Program-made: the position numbers and the translations under genes
In this document: piece after piece, positions 13,392 to 17,845 of the stretch
Position numbering within the stretch: the stretch's first letter is position 1
How the letters are laid out: each line of letters opens with the position of its first letter
Assembly (NCBI GenBank): GCA_035642125.1
Contig: DASQSZ010000217.1
Location: 1 to 17,845, forward strand
From: CALAED01 sp937891035
GTDB taxonomy: Bacteria; Actinomycetota; Actinomycetes; Streptosporangiales; Streptosporangiaceae
Direction: 5' to 3'
Length of the DNA stretch: 17,845 bases
The notes under the pieces: generated by a model
The model's input: only the letters and a program-made list of their open reading frames with translations
The model's database searches: none
What the model was told of the DNA's origin: nothing

Positions 13392-13502
13392 CCGGATCCT
13401 GCGGCGGCGGTGTTTCGGCGGCGGGCTCGGGGAAGGCTCGCGGATATCGGGGGTCGACAGACCACGACAACGGGGGAATCGTTGCGCACACGGCGCACGG
13501 AG

Positions 13503-14657
13503 ATGGTGCACGAAACGGGCGATGGCGGCGACGCGCCGCGCATTCCCCGCACCCTCGTGATCACCGGGCACTTTCCCCCCGAGCCGGGCGGCGTGCAGAC
13601 GTTCACCTGGGAGTTGGTACGGCGGTTGCCGGCCGACAGGCTGCTCGTCGTCGCCCCGGCCTGGCCGGGCGCCGCCGAGTTCGACGCCCGCCTGGACTTC
13701 CCCGTCATCCGCCGCCGCGGTTACCTGCTGTTCCGCGGGCTGCGCCACCTCGTCCGGCGGCATGAGCTGACGGCGTGCTGGATCACCGCGCTGGCCCCGT
13801 TCGGGCTTTATGCCCCGTTCGCCCGGGCTGCCGGGACGAGCCGGCTGGTCGCCTCTTCGCATGGCCAAGAGCTCGGCTGGGCCCGGGCGCTGCCGACGAG
13901 GCTGGCGATGCGCGGCATGAGCGGCGCCGTCGACACGCTCACCTACCTGAGCGAGGCGACCTTGCGTGAGCTGCGCCCGGTGGTGGGCGGCCGCACCCGG
14001 CTCCTTCAGCTGTCCGGAGGCGTCGACTGCGCGCGTTTTTCCCCGTACGTGAACGGCGGCGCGATCCGCGACCGCTACGGGCTCACCGGCGGGCCCGTCG
14101 TGATCAGCGTGTCCCGGCTGGTGCGCCGCAAGGGACACGACGTGCTACTGCGCGCCTGGCGCGAGGTCGTCCGGTACGAGCCACGGGCCCGGCTGGTCAT
14201 CGTGGGCGAGGGCCCGATGCGGCGGCGGCTCACCGAGGCGGCCGACAGGGATTTTCCCGGCTCGGTGGTGGTCACCGGTCCGGTGCCGTCCGACGAGCTG
14301 CCCCTGCACTACGCGGCGGCCGACGTGTTCGTCGCACCGTGCCGCGATGATCGCAGGGAGCTGCAGACCGAAGGGCTCGGCCTGGCGACGCTCGAGGCGG
14401 CCGCGAGCGGGCTGCCCGTCGTGGTAGGCCGATCCGGCGGCAGCGCCGCGTCCGTACGAGACGGGCACACCGGCATGGTCGTCGACGCGCGCGGCCCGGC
14501 GCCGGTCGCGGCCGCGCTGCTCACCCTGATCGACCGGCCCCGCCTGGCCAGGGCCATGGGCGCGGCCGGCCGCCGGTGGGCGGTGGAGCACTGGGACTGG
14601 GAACGCGCCGCCGCCCGCCTCGCCATGGCACTGCGCGGCGACCTCCCGGCGGCTTGA
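13503..14657 (+). CDS. GT4 family glycosyltransferase, PimB-like
   Basis: A 384-residue retaining GT-B glycosyltransferase resembling the actinobacterial PimB' branch, which adds mannose from GDP-mannose to phosphatidylinositol mannoside at the inner membrane face. The N-terminal acceptor domain shows RTLVITGHFPPEPGGVQTFT (16-35, glycine loop) and SSHGQELGW with H120. The donor domain shows VVISVSRLVRRKGHDVLLRA with R209/K210, LVIVGEGPMRRRL, and the EX7E motif EGLGLATLE (E290, E298) before ASGLPVVVGRSGG. All key residues are present. Start choice is uncertain: ATG 13503 lies right on a GGAG, GTG 13506 has it 3 nt away, and in-frame TTG 13482 follows GGGGGAA closely. The family N-terminus begins near residue 16, so all are compatible. 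Acceptor identity is inferred from resemblance only. Confidence 0.88.
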   Translation: MVHETGDGGDAPRIPRTLVITGHFPPEPGGVQTFTWELVRRLPADRLLVVAPAWPGAAEFDARLDFPVIRRRGYLLFRGLRHLVRRHELTACWITALAPFGLYAPFARAAGTSRLVASSHGQELGWARALPTRLAMRGMSGAVDTLTYLSEATLRELRPVVGGRTRLLQLSGGVDCARFSPYVNGGAIRDRYGLTGGPVVISVSRLVRRKGHDVLLRAWREVVRYEPRARLVIVGEGPMRRRLTEAADRDFPGSVVVTGPVPSDELPLHYAAADVFVAPCRDDRRELQTEGLGLATLEAAASGLPVVVGRSGGSAASVRDGHTGMVVDARGPAPVAAALLTLIDRPRLARAMGAAGRRWAVEHWDWERAAARLAMALRGDLPAA

Positions 14658-14741
14658 GTCCTTGCCGCAAGCCCGCCCCGACCGGCGACCAGACCAGTAC
14701 CCGCCCACACGCGGTGGAGACACGTCGACGAGCGCCTCATA

Positions 14742-14771
14742 TTGCCGCATCAGGATTTGCCGCTGCAGGAT
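14742..14771 (+). repeat. 15-bp tandem repeat over the ATPase promoter
   Basis: TTGCCGCATCAGGAT (14742-14756) is followed directly by TTGCCGCTGCAGGAT (14757-14771), 13 of 15 identical. The second copy begins with the proposed -35 hexamer. A third TTGCCGC lies near 14663 in the dyad CTTGCCGCAAG just after the glycosyltransferase stop. Confidence 0.75.
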
Positions 14772-14786
14772 AATCTTCTCTAGGCT
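14757..14786 (+). promoter_or_regulatory. Promoter for a leaderless ATPase mRNA
   Basis: TTGCCG (14757-14762), an 18-bp spacer and TAGGCT (14781-14786) form a good housekeeping-type promoter. The start codon GTG 14793 falls 6 nt after the -10, exactly where transcription should begin. There is no ribosome site before it, so the mRNA is probably leaderless, a common arrangement in actinobacteria. Confidence 0.6.
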
Positions 14787-14792
14787 AATCAC

Positions 14793-16193
14793 GTGGAGTT
14801 CCTTAACCGGACCGATGAGCTGGGCGTGCTGGGTCGACGGCTAGCCGGTGATCGAGCCGAGCTACTGGTCGTGTACGGGCGGCGGCGGGTCGGCAAGACC
14901 GAGCTCCTCACGCATCTGGCGTCCAAGGTGCGGTCGCTGTACTTCGAAGCGGCGGACACGGTCAAGCCCGACCAGTTGCGCGATCTCACCAAGGAACTCG
15001 CGCGGATCTCGGGCAACGAGCTGTTGGCGGCCCAGCCGCTCGCCAGCTGGGAGGCAGCTCTCGCGGCCGTGGCCGAATTCGTCGGAACGCAGCGCACCCT
15101 TGTCGTGTTCGACGAGTTCCAACTGCTCGCGAAGCAGGCCCCCGAATTGGAGACCGTGCTCAGCAGGTGGTGGCGGACGACCGGGCGTACGTTGCCCCTG
15201 GTCCTGGTCCTGGCCGGCAGTGACCTGTCGTTCTTCGAAGATCAAGTCCTCGCCGGACGGCTCTACGGCCGGCGCACCGGGCAGTTGAAGGTGCTGCCGT
15301 TCCTGGCGAGTGAGGCCGCCTTGTTCCATCCCGGCTACGGGTACGAGGACAGGGTCCGCGCGTACTCCATCTGCGGTGGCGTTCCCTATTACCTCGAACG
15401 CTTCACCGATGATCGGCCGCTCGCCGAGCACCTGCTCCACGAGGTGTTCGAGCGTACGGGGTTGCTGCACGACGAGGCCGAGTTGATGCTCCGCCAATCG
15501 ATCACCGACCCCGCCAACCACATCGCCGTCCTCCGCTCCATCGCGCACGGGCACAATCGCAACAGCACGATCAGCCAGCGGACGCGTCTCGAGGCCGCGC
15601 ACGTCACGAAGATCCTCAACTCATTGGAGCGGCTCGGCCTGGTGAGCCGGCTCCGGCCGATCACCGCGTCGCCACGCGCTAAGAAGATCGCGTATCGGAT
15701 CAGCGACCAGTTTCTCCGGTTTCACTATCGATTCGTCGAGCCGGCCCGTTCACAGCTGCGGACCAGCGCGCTGGCGGGCGAATACCTCGAGCGAGCGGTC
15801 CTGCCGCAACTCGACCACCATGCCTCGCAGACGTGGGAGGACATCTGCCAGGAGTACGTCCTGCGTACGGTGCCGGACGTGAGCGCGGTCGGGCGGTGGT
15901 GGGGGCAGGTCCCGACAGGCGAGGGCGCCCGCACGGAGGAACGGGAAATCGACGTCGTCGGCGTCGACGCGCGGGGCCGGCCGCTCGTGCTCGGCATGTG
16001 CAAATGGACCTCGGCCGCCGTCGACTTCGACGAGCTCAACCTGCTGGACCGTCTCGCGCCATACGTCGACGGTCATGCGCCGGATGTCCGCCGCTTCGTC
16101 TTTTCTCGCAGCGGCTTCAGCGCCCGCCTCCGCTCGTTCGCCGCCGACGACCGGAACCTCACTCTCGTCCCGTTGGCAGACATATATCGGTGA
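14793..16193 (+). CDS. Archaeal-type ATPase with C-terminal DUF234 nuclease-like domain
   Basis: A 466-residue P-loop protein of the Arch_ATPase/STAND-related group. Residues 1-200 are the NTPase: NRTDEL box, Walker A GRRRVGKT (29-36), Walker B LVVFDEFQ (103-110), LAGSD (140-144, sensor-1 position) and SICGGVPYYLERF. Residues ~240-310 look like a winged helix (ARLEAAHVTKILNSLERLGL-type region) leading to ISDQFLRFHYRFVEP, the usual linker to DUF234. The C-terminus (about 335-466) resembles the PD-(D/E)xK nuclease fold, with E385-I-D387 and then LVLGMCKW; the customary acidic residue two before K404 is Met402, so cleavage activity is doubtful. These proteins are often mobile, patchily distributed singletons of unknown function; defence or toxin-like roles have been proposed for related ATPases. 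GTG 14793 is supported by the leaderless promoter. It converges on the MFS gene 55 bp on. Confidence 0.88.
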   Translation: MEFLNRTDELGVLGRRLAGDRAELLVVYGRRRVGKTELLTHLASKVRSLYFEAADTVKPDQLRDLTKELARISGNELLAAQPLASWEAALAAVAEFVGTQRTLVVFDEFQLLAKQAPELETVLSRWWRTTGRTLPLVLVLAGSDLSFFEDQVLAGRLYGRRTGQLKVLPFLASEAALFHPGYGYEDRVRAYSICGGVPYYLERFTDDRPLAEHLLHEVFERTGLLHDEAELMLRQSITDPANHIAVLRSIAHGHNRNSTISQRTRLEAAHVTKILNSLERLGLVSRLRPITASPRAKKIAYRISDQFLRFHYRFVEPARSQLRTSALAGEYLERAVLPQLDHHASQTWEDICQEYVLRTVPDVSAVGRWWGQVPTGEGARTEEREIDVVGVDARGRPLVLGMCKWTSAAVDFDELNLLDRLAPYVDGHAPDVRRFVFSRSGFSARLRSFAADDRNLTLVPLADIYR

Positions 16194-16248
16194 CTCCTTC
16201 GCCCCTGGCCCGAGATGGGCGGCCGCCGTGGGAAACGAAACGGAACGC

Positions 16249-17529
16249 CTACCCTGGCTGTCCCGGCCGGCGGTGGTCTTGGCCTCCGGCACGGACGAGG
16301 ACGCTGCCGGCGATGACGACGAGCCCCGACCCGGCCAGCACCACCTGGGCGGGCGCCATCGTGCCGAGCACCCCGAGGTCGACCTGGCCGAGGAGGTCGG
16401 CCGCGGCGCCGGCGGCCAGCGCCGCCAGCGCGAGCGCGAACCGCAGGCAAGCGTGGAACGCCGTAAGGCCGAGGTTGCGGCGGACGCCGGCCAGATTCTG
16501 CTGCAGATAGGTGATCCCGCTGACCAGGGCTACTGTGGTGGCCGCCCCGAACAGCACCGCGCCCAGGAAGGCCCATGCGGTGACGGCGATCGCGCCCATG
16601 GTGGCGATCACCACCCCCTGCGCGGCGGTGCTGAGCCGGATGGTGGTCAGCAGGCTGCGGCCGCCGCCGGTACGGGCCTGCAGGGCGAGGCCGGCGGCCG
16701 CGCCCACGCCGAACAGCGCGACGAGGGCGCCGAACCCGAGCGGGCCGGCGCCCAGCACGTCTCTGACGAACACCACCCCGAGAGAGAACAGCGCCCCGAG
16801 GCCGAGCGCGACGACCGCGGTGGCCGGCAGCACCGAGCGCACGATCGGGATCCGCAGCGCGGCGAGCATCCCCATGCCGTCGCCGCCGCGCTGGACCGTG
16901 GTGTTCTCGTTCGGCCGCGGCCCGAGGTCGGGGATGGTCCTGACGACGGCGTAGGAGGCGAGGTAAGTCAGCGCGTTCAGCCAGAACACCACGACGTACC
17001 GCCATTGCCCCTCCCAGCCGGCCGCGTCCGACAGCAGCAGGATGAGGCCGAAGGCGCCGGCGCCCAGCGGGATCATCCCGTACGAGGCGCCCATCGTGAT
17101 GCCGTTGGCCAGCGACAGCCGCTTGGCGTCGCTCTGGTCCTCGTCGCGGCCGCCGACGAGCATCGGGATGGCCGCGTCGCGGGCGGGCAGGAACACGAGC
17201 CCGACCACCTCGATGGCGAACGCCCAAAAGTACACCCAGGCCAGCGACGGCAGCACCGGCAGCGCGATCGCTATGCCCGCGCGGACCAGGTCCGAGGTGA
17301 GCATCACCCGCCGCCTGTTCCAGCGGCTGACCACCTGCGCCGCCAGCGGCCCGCCAACCGCCGACGGCAGCAGGCGCAGCACCAAGATCCCGCCCACCGC
17401 CGTCGTGGAGCCGCTCAGCTCCAGCACGAAGTACATCAGGGCGATCGTGCCCGTCCAGTCGCCCAGCAGCGAGATCGCCTGACCGGTCAGGAGCCGGCGG
17501 AAATCACGCAGCCGCAGCAACTCCATCAT
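16249..17529 (-). CDS. MFS transporter
   Basis: A 426-residue integral membrane protein with about 12 hydrophobic segments, from the drug/siderophore exporter-like MFS group (MFS_3 type). The N-terminus LRLRDFRRLLTGQAISLLGD is the common start of this group. The loop between helices 2 and 3 has VSRWNRRRVMLTSDLVRAGI, the equivalent of the MFS signature, and a hydrophilic central loop (PDLGPRPNENTTVQRGGDG) splits the two halves. Charged loops and the Asp in TM1 (LLGDWTGT) are consistent with proton-coupled export. The substrate cannot be told. ATG 17529 has GGGGA 6 nt upstream; the second ATG at 17526 is equally possible. It converges with the ATPase gene and lies downstream of the SCP2-type gene on the same strand, separated by 111 bp. 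Confidence 0.9.
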   Translation of the reverse strand: MMELLRLRDFRRLLTGQAISLLGDWTGTIALMYFVLELSGSTTAVGGILVLRLLPSAVGGPLAAQVVSRWNRRRVMLTSDLVRAGIAIALPVLPSLAWVYFWAFAIEVVGLVFLPARDAAIPMLVGGRDEDQSDAKRLSLANGITMGASYGMIPLGAGAFGLILLLSDAAGWEGQWRYVVVFWLNALTYLASYAVVRTIPDLGPRPNENTTVQRGGDGMGMLAALRIPIVRSVLPATAVVALGLGALFSLGVVFVRDVLGAGPLGFGALVALFGVGAAAGLALQARTGGGRSLLTTIRLSTAAQGVVIATMGAIAVTAWAFLGAVLFGAATTVALVSGITYLQQNLAGVRRNLGLTAFHACLRFALALAALAAGAAADLLGQVDLGVLGTMAPAQVVLAGSGLVVIAGSVLVRAGGQDHRRPGQPG

Positions 17530-17640
17530 CGCCGGTCCCCGGCCCTTCGCTAGGCGATCATGCCGTTCTCTCTCCTTCCCCGGATCGGGCGTTTGGTGCG
17601 GCTCATGACAGGCCGGCTGAACGATCGCGTCGCCGGACGG

Positions 17641-17845
17641 TCAAGGACCCGTGATCATTTTTCCGAACGCGAGCCCGAGCCATGGCTTGCGGCCGACGGC
17701 GAGCATCTTGCCGCGGAGGATTTGCCCCATCTGCCCCGTACGGCCGTACCCGACGAGGAGGAACGCGACGGGGTCGGCGACGATGCGGCAGTCGACCCGC
17801 CCACCCGGCTCGGTGACCGCCGCCGTGCCGTCGTCGATCATCAGC
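17641..17845 (-). CDS. C-terminal end of an SCP2-domain protein, maleylpyruvate-isomerase (mycothiol-dependent) family type
   Basis: The frame is open at the right edge and ends with TGA at 17641-17643, so only the last ~67 residues are visible and the ATG at 17841 is not the real start. The sequence RVDCRIVADPVAFLLVGYGR, then GQILRGKMLAVGRKPWLGLA, matches the SCP2-like terminal domain often joined to the DinB/MDMPI domain of mycothiol-dependent enzymes in actinobacteria. SCP2 domains bind lipid-like ligands. The N-terminal catalytic part that would confirm the family is outside the window. Confidence 0.6.
   Translation of the reverse strand, partial: LMIDDGTAAVTEPGGRVDCRIVADPVAFLLVGYGRTGQMGQILRGKMLAVGRKPWLGLAFGKMITGP

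Larger units (their letters stand above)
13195..13502. other. 308-bp region between the GH43 and glycosyltransferase genes
   Basis: It contains a nested stem-loop at 13209-13272 and a 15-bp tandem repeat at 13362-13391. The glycosyltransferase frame is open across it, but the translation is Arg/Pro/Ala-rich and unlike the family, so I do not count it as coding. No clear promoter was seen for the glycosyltransferase. Confidence 0.55.

Noticed and set aside
12462..13502. Upstream extension of the glycosyltransferase frame across the GH43 gene
   Set aside because: The GH43 gene occupies this region in another frame with complete catalytic residues; the extension reads as an Arg/Pro/His-rich shadow.
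16218..16227. GGCGGCCGCC palindrome between the convergent ATPase and MFS genes
   Set aside because: A 10-bp dyad without a loop cannot form a terminator hairpin, and such GC palindromes are frequent by chance here.
16075..17553. Plus-strand open frame of 492 codons opposite the MFS transporter
   Set aside because: Arg/Gln/His/Asp-rich low-complexity translation mirroring membrane-protein codons; the opposite strand has a complete MFS protein with a plausible start.
1..17845. Mobile elements, CRISPR arrays, tRNA/rRNA genes and prophage modules
   Set aside because: No transposase, integrase, regularly spaced repeats or cloverleaf-like sequence was recognised by reading; a dedicated RNA search could not be run.

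Overview
The window is high-GC DNA (long GC-rich antisense shadow frames, many GTG starts, strong hairpins without U-tracts) from an actinomycete. The order dnaX - ybaB - recR - DUF5063 - aspartokinase - asd is a conserved actinobacterial block. Later genes (mycobacterial-type L,D-transpeptidase, Septum_form lipoprotein, PimB-like mannosyltransferase, mycothiol-linked SCP2/MDMPI fragment) fit the same phylum. A filamentous genus of the Streptosporangiales or a relative is likely, but this is inferred from style and synteny, not from a marker gene.

Layout. 1-2561 (+): 3' end of dnaX, then ybaB/ebfC, recR and a DUF5063 gene, the last two overlapping by 8 bp. 2562-2969: promoter-bearing gap. 2970-5344 (+): aspartokinase, with a well-supported internal start for a separate regulatory subunit, overlapping asd through an ATGA junction. 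5460-6152 (+): TetR regulator. 6153-6397: convergent gap with three hairpins, two of them perfect inverted repeats. 6398-11783 (-): five genes, mostly exported: a small secreted protein with M15 (VanX/VanY-like) metal-site motifs, an S9 prolyl-oligopeptidase-type peptidase, a Septum_form lipoprotein, a gamma-glutamylcyclotransferase-like protein and an Ig-domain L,D-transpeptidase. Three of these have strong hairpins directly after their stops. 11784-12180: divergent promoter region. 12181-16193 (+): secreted GH43 endo-arabinanase, PimB-like GT4 glycosyltransferase, and an archaeal-type ATPase with a DUF234 nuclease-like C-terminus, probably read from a leaderless promoter lying on a 15-bp tandem repeat. 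16249-17845 (-): MFS transporter and the C-terminal end of an SCP2-type protein cut by the window edge.

How the genes work together. The left third is chromosome maintenance (clamp-loader subunit, nucleoid-associated protein, recombination mediator) next to the first two steps of the aspartate pathway, which feed lysine/diaminopimelate, threonine and methionine. Several right-hand genes act at the cell envelope (L,D-transpeptidase, possible DD-peptidase-fold protein, septum-related lipoprotein, possible PIM mannosyltransferase). They are separate transcription units and form a theme, not an operon. I saw no tRNA, rRNA, CRISPR array, insertion sequence or prophage. No clearly novel multi-gene system is evident. 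The items most worth a second look are the M15-like small protein, the DUF234 ATPase with a substituted nuclease residue and leaderless promoter, and the in-frame aspartokinase subunit start.
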